DNA from: Eisenbergiella tayi
GTDB taxonomy: Bacteria; Bacillota; Clostridia; Lachnospirales; Lachnospiraceae
Direction: 5' to 3'
DNA length: 64,000 nucleotides
Assembly: GCF_001881565.1 (NCBI RefSeq)
Contig: NZ_MPDJ01000001.1
Location: 1,843,615 to 1,907,614, forward strand
Position numbers and translations under genes: made by a program. Of this stretch, positions 24,956 through 33,961 are shown piece by piece. The notes under the pieces were generated by a model, which ran no database searches, had not been told where the DNA came from, and saw only the letters and a list, made by a program, of their open reading frames with translations. Position 1 is the stretch's first letter. Every line of letters begins with the position of its first letter.

Positions 24956-26383
24956 TCAATAATTAGAAGGCAGCACCCCTGTATACTTCTGGAATATTTT
25001 CGAAAAGTGCCTCACACTTGTATAACCTACGGCTTCAGCCGTCTGCTTGACAGAAATATTGGCATTGCTGCGTATCAGTTTTTTCGCATTTTCTATGCGG
25101 ACTTCCGTTACGAAGTCAATATATTTCTGTCCCGTCTTTTCGTGGAACAGCTTGCTGAAATAGGTGGGGGACAGATTAAAATATTCGCTCACATAAGCAA
25201 TGCTGACATCCTTTGCATAATTTTGGTGTACAAAATCTTTGATAACTGTTATATCAAAATTCCTCAGTGGTTCGTTATGGGACAATTCCGCCGCCGCGGC
25301 ATGCAGCTCTTTGACAAAGCCGGCAAAGTCATCCGCCGTAAATGAATGAGCCAGTACGTCCTCCAGATAAAGATACAGGGTACTCAGGCAGATATTATCA
25401 AATATCTTTTTCATTTTTGGGTTTTGTATAAAAGCGGCGGAAAGCTGTCGGATGGTTTCCCTGCTGCCCACAAGGGCGTTCTGGATAAAGAGGTCAATTT
25501 GTTCACAAAAAGACAGAAGATCATGTAGTATGGGGATTTCTGTCAGTGAACGGATATCCGCCGCGGAACGGCAGTCATATACAAGACGGATTTCCGAAAG
25601 GCGGGAGATTTGGCGGCTTTCTTCATAGATTTCCGATAAGGAACCGGCTGCGGCGGTAAACACGGAAATCATGTCATGAGGATAGGAGCGTATCTGGGAA
25701 TTGATAAAAAAAGTAAGGTGAGAAGGATCTTTTACGGAACAGATAACACAAAGCTCCCCGTTGGTGTTGAAAAATACCGCATGATAAAATAAAAATAAGT
25801 TTCTTCGACAAAAATCATCAATACTGCGGAATAAATCATGCTTGAGCATGTGCTGCCGTTCTTTTTCCTGTTCATCAATATAGATCTGATAAATAACGTA
25901 AGAGTTAGTTCCGTAAGGCAGAAAAGACGTCTCATCACTGCCCAGCTGATCCGCCATATTGAAGGAGCGGATGACATCCAATGTAAATAATTTATTATCG
26001 TGTTCTTTTTCCTGATTCTTTAACACGACAATATCATCCATCACCTGCTTCAGCGTTGCCAGATCCACCGGCTTGAGCAGATAGGAATAGGCGGACAGTG
26101 TTATGGCCTTTTGAGCATATTCGAAATCGGCATAACCGCTGAGAATAATCCATTTCGTGGAGGGAGATAGCTTACGGCAGGTTTCCAGGGCCTCCAGCCC
26201 GTTCATGAGCGGCATGCGGATATCCAGAAATGCGATATCCGGAGGAAGCTTTTGCACCTGTGCTATGGCGGCCTGCCCATTGGAAGCATGAATATACATG
26301 TGTTCATTGGGATAAAGCTCCTCCAGCATGGACTGCAGGCTTAAACGAATCATTTTTTCATCATCGGCGATCAGTATAAACAT
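24956..26383 (-). CDS. YesN-type response regulator (receiver plus AraC DNA-binding domain)
   Basis: 475-aa cytoplasmic regulator. Residues 1-120 are a receiver domain: acidic pair in ILIADDEKMIRLS, phosphoacceptor Asp in DIAFLDIRMPLMNG, Lys in LLKPVD. A ~240-residue linker follows. The last ~100 residues are an AraC/XylS double helix-turn-helix (VSIAYVSEYFNLSPTYFSKLF; VKQTAEAVGYTSVRHFSKIFQ, described in parts). The start lies 1 bp after the kinase stop, so the pair is translationally linked. The divergent sugar operon at 28395 lacks a -35 box, consistent with activation by this protein. Confidence 0.93.
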   Translation of the reverse strand: MFILIADDEKMIRLSLQSMLEELYPNEHMYIHASNGQAAIAQVQKLPPDIAFLDIRMPLMNGLEALETCRKLSPSTKWIILSGYADFEYAQKAITLSAYSYLLKPVDLATLKQVMDDIVVLKNQEKEHDNKLFTLDVIRSFNMADQLGSDETSFLPYGTNSYVIYQIYIDEQEKERQHMLKHDLFRSIDDFCRRNLFLFYHAVFFNTNGELCVICSVKDPSHLTFFINSQIRSYPHDMISVFTAAAGSLSEIYEESRQISRLSEIRLVYDCRSAADIRSLTEIPILHDLLSFCEQIDLFIQNALVGSRETIRQLSAAFIQNPKMKKIFDNICLSTLYLYLEDVLAHSFTADDFAGFVKELHAAAAELSHNEPLRNFDITVIKDFVHQNYAKDVSIAYVSEYFNLSPTYFSKLFHEKTGQKYIDFVTEVRIENAKKLIRSNANISVKQTAEAVGYTSVRHFSKIFQKYTGVLPSNY

Positions 26384-26384
26384 G

Positions 26385-28142
26385 TCATTTTCCTTTCTCC
26401 GTATGGGGCTTGGGTATCATTATGGTGCATTTGGTAGGTTTATCGATTCCTCCCCGGATAATAAAGAAGGAATTGGGAGAAAAAATAGTCAGCCGCTCTT
26501 CAATATTTTTAAGTCCCACCCGTTTGTAGGATTTATTCTCAATATAGGGCAGGCCGCTGTTAATCACTGTAATGACCGTAAAATCCTCTCCGTTCCGGCT
26601 TTCTGTAGTAAAAGCCGAAAGCTGAATAAATTCATTGCGGTCTGAAGGCTCTAACCCATGGACAATAGCATTTTCAATTAACGGCTGTACAAGGAACTTG
26701 GGGATTTCGAAATCCTCCAGTCCCGGCTCTATAAATATCTGGAAATCCAGCCGTTCATCAAAACGGGTCTTCTGAAGGTACAGATAATCCTTTATAAAAT
26801 TAAATTCATGCTGAATGGTGCTGTTAAAATTATGCTCACAGGTATACCGGTACAGGCGGGAGAGGCTGATAATGGACTGTTCCAGGCCTTTCCGATCCCC
26901 CAGCCGGTTCAGCGCAATCAGGATATTCAGTGTGTTATGCAGAAAATGAGGATTGATTTCCGACTGCAGCGTCTGGTATTCCGCTATTTTTTGTTCCATT
27001 TGAAATTTATATTCATTGTCAATGTGCGTATTTATTTTTTCTATCATTTCATTCAGGTTTACCGCAATCGTTTCAATTTCTGAAATACTGCATTGGGAGA
27101 TGTCACATTGGATATGGGAATCACCTGCATGATATTTATCCATGGTATCCAGGACAGGGCTGATGGAGCTGCTTAAGCTGCGGGAGGTGCGTCCGAAGAT
27201 AAACGCGGCCATTACGACCATGCCGAAATAGAAAAGCAGGACCAGGCCTGTGGCAAAACGCAGGTTGCGGTACAGGTCATAGCGTGAGGAAAGATAATAA
27301 AAGGTAAAGCCGAAGTTCTTATCCCGATAAGAATATAAGTCATAACCTCTTTCCGGCTGCTTTATGCCGTTATCCGCTCCGAGGAGGGAAGAGAGGACAG
27401 GAGTGAGCGCTTCATTGGTGGAAAAAAGCAGTTCCTGCTTGGGAGATTCCAAAAAGATCCCAGAGTACTGGCTCATGGAAATATCCTTCAGGGACTCAAA
27501 AATAAAATCCAGGGAGATATCCAGAATCTCATATCCTACCACCTGACGTTTATCAATATTTTTAACCGTCCGTATCAAAGAAATGGTATTCGCCGCAGAA
27601 GCGGTATTGGAGGGAACGAATAGGGCGGCCTGGTTATTCCTCTGAAGCTGTTTGTACCAGTCGGAGTCCATATACTCATAATCTTCGTTGATAAGAAGGG
27701 TATTATATTTTTTCAGGTAAAAAAGAGTATCACTGTTAGACTTGCTGGGGATAAAACCAATGCCGGTAATACTGTTTCCGATCAGAGTCATACGGTTATT
27801 TAATGTGGCAGTATAATTCTGGGACAGACGGGTATAAGTAATCAGGTCCTCAGTATATTCTTTTTTGTTCAGATAAAAAAACATACTTGAAATCTCAGGA
27901 TCAAACAGATAAGTGAGTGATAATCCGGAGTTGGCGTTTATATGATTCACCAGATGGGAGGACAAAATGTTTAAGGTATTTTTATACTCTTTTTCCTGTG
28001 CCTTAACTGTAATCTGTATATAACACATAAACAAAAGCAATATAAGCAGAAAAGAAGGGATGAAGAAGGATACAATAAAGGCAAGCATAGAAGTGGATTT
28101 TAAGGAACGGTTTTTTTTCAGAGCCTTTTTTATAGAATTCAT
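26385..28142 (-). CDS. YesM-type sensor histidine kinase
   Basis: 585-aa membrane kinase from the start chosen. There is one transmembrane segment near residue 25 and a second near residue 290. The extracytoplasmic region of ~250 residues between them resembles a Cache-like sensor. A HAMP-like segment follows, then the His_kinase domain (QSEINPHFLHNTLNIL, with the phosphorylated His) and a HATPase domain (PKFLVQPLIENAIVHG for ATP binding; VGLKNIEERL). ATG 28142 follows GGGAG; an open frame extends 21 codons further upstream but overlaps the promoter. It most likely senses an extracellular oligosaccharide or the adjacent binding lipoprotein. Confidence 0.92.
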   Translation of the reverse strand: MNSIKKALKKNRSLKSTSMLAFIVSFFIPSFLLILLLFMCYIQITVKAQEKEYKNTLNILSSHLVNHINANSGLSLTYLFDPEISSMFFYLNKKEYTEDLITYTRLSQNYTATLNNRMTLIGNSITGIGFIPSKSNSDTLFYLKKYNTLLINEDYEYMDSDWYKQLQRNNQAALFVPSNTASAANTISLIRTVKNIDKRQVVGYEILDISLDFIFESLKDISMSQYSGIFLESPKQELLFSTNEALTPVLSSLLGADNGIKQPERGYDLYSYRDKNFGFTFYYLSSRYDLYRNLRFATGLVLLFYFGMVVMAAFIFGRTSRSLSSSISPVLDTMDKYHAGDSHIQCDISQCSISEIETIAVNLNEMIEKINTHIDNEYKFQMEQKIAEYQTLQSEINPHFLHNTLNILIALNRLGDRKGLEQSIISLSRLYRYTCEHNFNSTIQHEFNFIKDYLYLQKTRFDERLDFQIFIEPGLEDFEIPKFLVQPLIENAIVHGLEPSDRNEFIQLSAFTTESRNGEDFTVITVINSGLPYIENKSYKRVGLKNIEERLTIFSPNSFFIIRGGIDKPTKCTIMIPKPHTEKGK

Positions 28143-28194
28143 ATCATATGTCACTCCCTGATAAAATGAAATATTCATAATTATTTCAGGTGTA

Positions 28195-28224
28195 ATTATA
28201 TGCACAACTAAAATGGTTTGTCAA
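28195..28224 (-). promoter_or_regulatory. Promoter of the YesM/YesN genes
   Basis: On the minus strand TTGACA (28219-28224), an 18-bp spacer and TATAAT (28195-28200). Both hexamers match consensus. Confidence 0.8.
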
Positions 28225-28394
28225 ATTAATAAAAAAAGTCCTGTAAATGACAAAAAAAAGTACAATATACACAAAAAAACAGACTTTAGAATAGTTTTTT
28301 ATAATGATAAACTGAATACATCCGGTAAGAATACGGAAATTAAGGCAGTTTACGAAAGTAAATCTGCAGGTTATGGGAAAGGAAGGGTTAAGTT
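28225..28394 (+). promoter_or_regulatory. AT-rich control region of the second sugar operon
   Basis: A TATAAT -10 box lies at 28300-28305, but the expected -35 position (AAACAG at 28277-28282) does not match consensus. This fits a promoter that needs an activator, inferred to be the divergent YesN regulator. A-rich tracts fill the region upstream. No clear direct repeat for the regulator was identified by eye. Confidence 0.45.
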
Positions 28395-29771
28395 ATGAAA
28401 AGGCATGCAAAGAAATTGACAGCTCTGTTATGTACTGCAGCGATGGCGGCAGCATTACTGTCCGGTTGTTCTTCGGGAGGGGACAGCCAGACGGCAGATC
28501 AGGCCCCGGCCGCGCAGGATGAGGAAAGCAAAACCGAAGCAGCCGCACAAACAGCTGATTCCGCAGAACAGGCGGCACAGCCCGCTTCTGATGTGGTATT
28601 GGAGCTGGAGACAACATGGACCGGTGAAATGCTGGAAGGACTTCAGCAGATCATGGATGATTTTACAGCGGAAACAGGTATCGGGGTTGAAGTGATTTCA
28701 CCCGGGGATGATTACGAAAATGTAATGAAAACCAGAATGGCTTCCGGAGATCTTCCTGATTTATGGGAAACTCATGGATGGAGCACTACAAGATATTCCG
28801 AATATCTTACCCCTTTAAATGACGAGCCATGGGTATCTCATGTGAAAGAGTCCATCAAAAAGACAGTCACCGATTCACAGGGAAATATTTATGTGGTCCC
28901 GCTGTCCATTGATCCGGCATCCATTTGCTATAACAGGGATATTTTTGAAGAGGCCGGCGTAGATGCGACAACAATCCGTACATGGGCGGATTTCGAAGCG
29001 GCATGTGACAAGCTTCTTACAACCGGAAAGGTGCCGGTATATGTAGGCGGAAAATCCGTTAATAACATTGCCAATCTGTTTGAAGTTATGGCCCCCGGAT
29101 TCCTCACGAATGAAGATGTTGCGGATAACCAGGGAGCGGCTCTGCTGGACGGAAGCTTTGACTGGGAAAAATACTGGACGCCTCTTGCACAGATGCTGGA
29201 TGACTGGCAGCAGAAGGGATACTTCAATAAGGACATTCTGACTGCAAGTGATGATGCCTCCATTCAGGCCCTTGCCAATGGCGACGGCGCTATTGTAATC
29301 AGCGGAAATCATACGATTACACAGGCTCTTTCCTATAATCCCGATGCAAGGCTTGGAATCATGGCAATTCCTTCACCCAATGAAGGCGGCAAAGTTTATG
29401 TGTCTTCAGGAGAAGGCGCCTGCTATGGTATTTGGAAGGATACCGAATATCCGGAGGAAAGCAGAAAGCTCCTTGAATATCTGGCAAGAGATGATGTCTC
29501 TGTAAAGGTTGCCACCATAAACGGAAAGATTCCCGCTATGGAAGGTGTTACCAATGATAATGAATATGTGACCAAAGAATTTAATATCATGATGAATGCC
29601 TTCGGCGATGATCTCCTCTATGTGAATTATTTTGACAGAGAATTCCTTCCCAGCGGTATGTGGAATGATATGGGAGTAGCCGGAAATGAAATATTTATGA
29701 ATCCGGGAAAAGGCATTGAAAAATGTGTGGAAACAATTAAGACCGCATATGATGAAAAAATCAGCCAGTAA
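28395..29771 (+). CDS. Sugar ABC transporter substrate-binding lipoprotein
   Basis: 458-aa lipoprotein. The signal ends in ALLSGC with the lipidated Cys25, followed by a low-complexity Ser/Ala/Glu/Gln linker (residues ~27-70) typical of surface tethers. The binding domain begins VVLELETTWTGEMLEGLQQI and contains PDLWETHGW, FVPLSIDPASICYNRDIF-like and WNDMGVAG segments of family 1 binding proteins. The start ATG follows GGAAAGGAAGG. It opens the second sugar operon, apart from the permeases by a 150-bp gap with GC-rich hairpins. The ligand is unknown; the downstream GH31 and GH38 enzymes suggest an alpha-linked oligosaccharide. Confidence 0.92.
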   Translation: MKRHAKKLTALLCTAAMAAALLSGCSSGGDSQTADQAPAAQDEESKTEAAAQTADSAEQAAQPASDVVLELETTWTGEMLEGLQQIMDDFTAETGIGVEVISPGDDYENVMKTRMASGDLPDLWETHGWSTTRYSEYLTPLNDEPWVSHVKESIKKTVTDSQGNIYVVPLSIDPASICYNRDIFEEAGVDATTIRTWADFEAACDKLLTTGKVPVYVGGKSVNNIANLFEVMAPGFLTNEDVADNQGAALLDGSFDWEKYWTPLAQMLDDWQQKGYFNKDILTASDDASIQALANGDGAIVISGNHTITQALSYNPDARLGIMAIPSPNEGGKVYVSSGEGACYGIWKDTEYPEESRKLLEYLARDDVSVKVATINGKIPAMEGVTNDNEYVTKEFNIMMNAFGDDLLYVNYFDREFLPSGMWNDMGVAGNEIFMNPGKGIEKCVETIKTAYDEKISQ

Positions 29772-29813
29772 TTTTTCAGATACTATTTTCAGGGCGCTGG
29801 CTTAAGCAGGCGG

Positions 29814-29889
29814 GCCGCCGCGTGATGGACTGGTTCATACGCGGCGGCTTACTTGTGTCCCGGATGAAAACCGGCAGCACGGCTGCCGG
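29814..29889 (+). terminator. Two GC-rich hairpins between binding protein and permeases
   Basis: Stem 1: GCCGCCGCGT (29814-29823) with ACGCGGCGGC (29839-29848), perfect 10 bp. Stem 2: CCGGCAGC (29871-29878) with GCTGCCGG (29882-29889), perfect 8 bp, 3-nt loop. Neither has a T-run, so they more likely stabilise the binding-protein mRNA or attenuate than terminate fully. Confidence 0.55.
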
Positions 29890-29922
29890 CGGAGCTGAGT
29901 CGGAAAGGTATGGTTATATAAT

Positions 29923-30792
29923 ATGAAAAAACGAAACCTAAGAATGAATGTATTTTATATTCCTGCACTGCTTCTTATCCTGTTTTTTGTTCTGTGGCCG
30001 CTGATAGAGGCGTTCCGGATTTCTTTCACGCAGTGGAACGGGTATTCCCAGGATTATCAATACATAGGCTTAAAAAACTATCTTAAATTGTTTAAGGACA
30101 GTAACTTCCTGATCGCCTTCCGTAACACCATCATCTATGGTTTTGGCAGTACGCTGCTTCAGAATCTGCTGGGACTCGCCTATGCAGTATTCTTAAATTC
30201 CCGGTTTAAAGGTCATTCCGTAGTACGTACCTTTATATATATGCCGGTCATGATATCCAGTCTGATCATGGGCTATATCATTTACTTCTTTGTTCAATAC
30301 AACAGAGGTATTTTTAATGAAATGATAGGTATTTTCGGAATGGCGCCCATTGACTGGATGGCCTCCGGAACCAGAGGGGTTATCATCATAACATTGATGA
30401 ATTCCTGGCAGTATGTAGGTATCGCCATGGTCATATACATGGCGGGCCTTCAGAACATTCCCCAGATGTATCTGGAAGCGGCGGAAATAGACGGCGCGAG
30501 CCCCTGGCAGCGTTTCCGGCACATTACCTTTCCGCTGCTGCTTCCTTCCATATCATCAGCGGTTGTGCTCAATCTGATCGGAGGCCTGAAGCTTTACGAC
30601 GTTATCATATCCCTTTCCGGAGGAGGGCCGGGATTCTCCACCCATTCCCTGGCTTCCTACGTGAGCAACCAGTATTTTAAAGCGCAGAATGCGGGATATT
30701 CCGCTGCGGTGGGAATATTCACCTTCTTATTTATCATGGTAGTTTCCAATATCTTCACTAATTATTTCAGTAAAAAGGAGGTGGATATGTAA
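29923..30792 (+). CDS. Sugar ABC transporter permease (MalF/UgpA type)
   Basis: 289-aa inner-membrane subunit with about six hydrophobic segments, starting FYIPALLLILFFVLWPLIEA. The EAA loop reads EAAEIDGASPWQRFRHITFP, which should dock the ATPase. Its stop codon overlaps the next start by one base (TAATG). As in the first locus, no ATPase gene accompanies it. Confidence 0.93.
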   Translation: MKKRNLRMNVFYIPALLLILFFVLWPLIEAFRISFTQWNGYSQDYQYIGLKNYLKLFKDSNFLIAFRNTIIYGFGSTLLQNLLGLAYAVFLNSRFKGHSVVRTFIYMPVMISSLIMGYIIYFFVQYNRGIFNEMIGIFGMAPIDWMASGTRGVIIITLMNSWQYVGIAMVIYMAGLQNIPQMYLEAAEIDGASPWQRFRHITFPLLLPSISSAVVLNLIGGLKLYDVIISLSGGGPGFSTHSLASYVSNQYFKAQNAGYSAAVGIFTFLFIMVVSNIFTNYFSKKEVDM

Positions 30793-31616
30793 TGAAAAAG
30801 ACACTGCTGAAGGACTGGTGGAAATATCTGCTGGGCGTCGCCATCATTATTTTTCATGTCCTGCCCATCTATGTACTGGTAGTAATGGCATTCAAAAGCA
30901 TGTCGGATTCCTCCTCTCTGCTTTCCCTGCCCGAAAAGGTATATACGGCTAATTTTGTCAAGGTTTTCCAGTCCGGGAACATTCCGTCTGCCCTCAGGAA
31001 CACAATCATTGTGACGGTCTGTGTCCTTCTGATTGAAATTGTGGTCGGCGGGCTTGCTTCCTATCCGCTTTCCAGAAATAAAAGCAAATGGAACGGGCTT
31101 ATAAAAGGTATTATAATGGGGATTATGATGATACCGTCTCTGAGTATCCTGGTCGGTGTCTATTCCCTGCTTGTATCCATAAAAGGAATATCCACTCTCT
31201 GGGGAATTATCCTCGTGTCATCCGCGTTCGGGCTCCCCATGACCATTTACCTCTTTACCAACTTCATCGGGGCTATCCCTCCTTCCCTTGATGAAGCCAG
31301 TGCTATTGACGGCTGCGGGGTGGCGCAGACCTTCTTTTATATTATTCTGCCCCAGCTGAAGCCTGTAACGGTAACCATCGTAATATTAAACGGGGTTTCC
31401 ATATGGAATGAATACGCATACAGCCTGTACATTCTCCAGAAACCCAAAATGTACACATTGACCCTGATGATATCTCAATACTTCTCCGCAGGAGGGAAAG
31501 ACTTGAACGGTGCGGCGGCGGCCGCATGTGTTGCGATTTTCCCTTTGATCATCGCCTACATCTTCCTCCAGAAATATTTTATTCAGGGGACCATTGACAG
31601 CGCGGTGAAAGGATAG
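30792..31616 (+). CDS. Sugar ABC transporter permease (MalG/UgpE type)
   Basis: 274-aa membrane protein, the same length as the equivalent permease in the first locus. EAA loop: DEASAIDGCGVAQTFFYIILP. The C-terminus FLQKYFIQGTIDSAVKG is typical. AAAAAGGAGG lies at the end of the preceding gene and drives its translation. The GH31 start codon is 52 bp after its stop. Confidence 0.93.
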   Translation: MKKTLLKDWWKYLLGVAIIIFHVLPIYVLVVMAFKSMSDSSSLLSLPEKVYTANFVKVFQSGNIPSALRNTIIVTVCVLLIEIVVGGLASYPLSRNKSKWNGLIKGIIMGIMMIPSLSILVGVYSLLVSIKGISTLWGIILVSSAFGLPMTIYLFTNFIGAIPPSLDEASAIDGCGVAQTFFYIILPQLKPVTVTIVILNGVSIWNEYAYSLYILQKPKMYTLTLMISQYFSAGGKDLNGAAAAACVAIFPLIIAYIFLQKYFIQGTIDSAVKG

Positions 31617-31667
31617 GTATTGATACAGCAGCAAAAGCCGTATTTACGGCAGGATGAGAGGAAACAC

Positions 31668-33935
31668 ATGATCAGACCGGAAAAAATTCTGTCCTGCGGT
31701 ATGCAGGGAAATATTTTGACAATGGAATGCGCCCAGGGGGTAATGCAGATTGTTCCTTATGCAGACAATATCCTGCACTTTGTATATTACCCACAGAATG
31801 ACAGCTCCTGCCTGACGGAGGAAACAGATGGCAGAGAAAAATTGCCCATGTGGGGAATAGAGGCCGTGCCGTCCAAAGACAGCCGGCCGGCAGTGACAGA
31901 GGAAGAGGACAGGATCCTCTACAGCCTGCCCGGCGCAGGAATTGAAGTGAGCAGAAATCATGCGGAAATTACATTTACCGGGGCCATGGGAGAGAAGCTG
32001 ACCACTCTTTTAGACTGCCGTCTGGAACCGGCAGTTGTCCTGGGCGAAAAAACCTTCCATATCCGGGTTGTTTTTTCCGCTTCGGAGGATGAGAAATATT
32101 TTGGCCTGGGACAGCATCAGGACGGCAGTCTGGATCTCGGCGGCAGGGAGCAGATCCTGTGGCATGATTACAGCCATAAGGGCGGTGAAATCGTTGCCGT
32201 GCCCTTCCTTGTTACGAATAAAAAATACGGAATCATCTTTGATAATGCTTCCCGGATGAAGGCTGTACCCGGTGTGGAGGGCCATACGGTTTGGCAGGCC
32301 GAGGTGGGGGAAGCGGTTTCCTTCTTTCTGATAACGGGAGAGGAAACGGATGATATTTACCGGGGCTACAGATGCCTTTGCGGAGCGGCGCCCCTGCCGC
32401 CGAGAAGAGGGCTGGGATTCATTCAATGCAAGCAGAGATACGCCTCCCAGGAGGAGCTTTTGGAGGTTGCATCCAAATATAAGGAGAAGGGCTGTCCCTG
32501 CGATATTTTTGTAGTGGACTGGTTCCATTGGAAGGTTCTGGGAGATCTGAGCCTGGATACGAAGTTCTGGCCCGACAGCGCGCAGATGAACCGGGAGCTT
32601 GAGGAAATGGGCTATGAGACAATGATATCCTGCTGGCCGCGGTTTATGAAGGAAAGTGAGAATTATGAATTCCTGGAAAAGAAGGGCTGGTTCATGAAGG
32701 ATGCCCGGGGAAATACCGTTTACGGAACGCCGGAGGATCAGAGAGGCGCGCTGATTGACACCACCAATCCGGAATGCGGGAAATGGTATTTTGATACGAT
32801 TAAAAAGAACTATGGTGATCTGGGATATAAATATTATTGGACGGATGAAGACGAACCGGATATCAGCCCTCATGAATCCTTTCTGCATGCAGGAACCGGA
32901 GCGCGCATTCATAATATCTACCCTCTTACCCATACTCAATGTATCTATGAAGGCCACAGAGCAGCATTTTCCCATCGCTGCCTGACACTATCCAGGGCCG
33001 CTTATCTGGGCGCGCAGAAATACGGTACCACCTTCTGGTCGTCCGATATTTATCCGGAGTGGGATGTTCTCAAAAGACAGATACCCACAGCCCTCAATTT
33101 CTGTGCCAGCGGCATGCCCTACTGGTCATCCGATATCGGAGGGTGGCAGGCGCTTCCCGATGAGGACACGGATGAGGATTACAGCAAGCTTCTGATTCAG
33201 ACCTCCGGTTCGGGAAAAGGAGCAGTCACCAAGAAAAATTATACGGAACTATATATCAGATGGTTTCAGTTCGGTGTTTTCTGCCCCACATTCCGCACGC
33301 ATGGAACCCGCAGAAATAATGAGGTATGGTCCTATGGGGAAGAAGCGGAAAAAATCCTGGTGAAATATGTAAGGCTCCGCTATCGTCTGATGCCCTACAT
33401 TTATTCCCTCGCATTTCAGACAGAGCAGACCGGAGCCCCGTTTATGCGGGCTTTGTGGATGGACTTTTCCGACGGGAAAAGTGCGCTTACCGGGGATGAA
33501 TTCATGTTCGGCCCGGCCCTTCTCGTTGCGCCTGTAACCGAACAGGGGGTGGTTTCCCGGGAGGTTTATCTTCCCGAAGGAACAAAATGGTATGATTTCT
33601 GGACAGATGAAAAACTGGACGGCGGTCAGACGATCACCGTGGATGCACCGATAGAAAAGCTTCCTCTTTTTGTAAAGGAAGGCTCCCTGCTTCCTTTGGG
33701 GGAAGTGCTTCCAAACAGCAAAGAAGAGCAGACGGAAATTGATATACAAATTTATCCGGGAAAGGATGCCTCGTTTTCCCTGTACTCGGATGACGGGGCC
33801 AGCTATGCTTATGAAGAGGGAGAATATTCTCTGGTAAAGCTGATCTGGGAAGAAGGAAAACAGGAGCTGTCCGTCACGGAAGAACAGACCTCGGAGAAGC
33901 TGCGTAAAAAGAATTACAGGTGGACAAAGCACTGA
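31668..33935 (+). CDS. Glycoside hydrolase family 31 (alpha-glucosidase/alpha-xylosidase type)
   Basis: 755-aa enzyme without a signal peptide. The GH31 N-domain precedes a TIM barrel with PRRGLGFIQCKQRYASQEE, PCDIFVVDWFHW, the nucleophile region YYWTDEDEPDIS, and the acid/base region FCASGMPYWSSDIGGW. C-terminal beta domains end the protein. Family enzymes cleave terminal alpha-glucose, alpha-xylose or related residues; specificity cannot be fixed from sequence alone. ATG 31668 follows GAGAGG; an earlier TTG at 31620 has no ribosome site. It is part of the YesMN-linked operon, 26 bp before the next gene. Confidence 0.92.
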   Translation: MIRPEKILSCGMQGNILTMECAQGVMQIVPYADNILHFVYYPQNDSSCLTEETDGREKLPMWGIEAVPSKDSRPAVTEEEDRILYSLPGAGIEVSRNHAEITFTGAMGEKLTTLLDCRLEPAVVLGEKTFHIRVVFSASEDEKYFGLGQHQDGSLDLGGREQILWHDYSHKGGEIVAVPFLVTNKKYGIIFDNASRMKAVPGVEGHTVWQAEVGEAVSFFLITGEETDDIYRGYRCLCGAAPLPPRRGLGFIQCKQRYASQEELLEVASKYKEKGCPCDIFVVDWFHWKVLGDLSLDTKFWPDSAQMNRELEEMGYETMISCWPRFMKESENYEFLEKKGWFMKDARGNTVYGTPEDQRGALIDTTNPECGKWYFDTIKKNYGDLGYKYYWTDEDEPDISPHESFLHAGTGARIHNIYPLTHTQCIYEGHRAAFSHRCLTLSRAAYLGAQKYGTTFWSSDIYPEWDVLKRQIPTALNFCASGMPYWSSDIGGWQALPDEDTDEDYSKLLIQTSGSGKGAVTKKNYTELYIRWFQFGVFCPTFRTHGTRRNNEVWSYGEEAEKILVKYVRLRYRLMPYIYSLAFQTEQTGAPFMRALWMDFSDGKSALTGDEFMFGPALLVAPVTEQGVVSREVYLPEGTKWYDFWTDEKLDGGQTITVDAPIEKLPLFVKEGSLLPLGEVLPNSKEEQTEIDIQIYPGKDASFSLYSDDGASYAYEEGEYSLVKLIWEEGKQELSVTEEQTSEKLRKKNYRWTKH

Positions 33936-33961
33936 ACGGTGAAAAAGAAAGGAAACAGATT

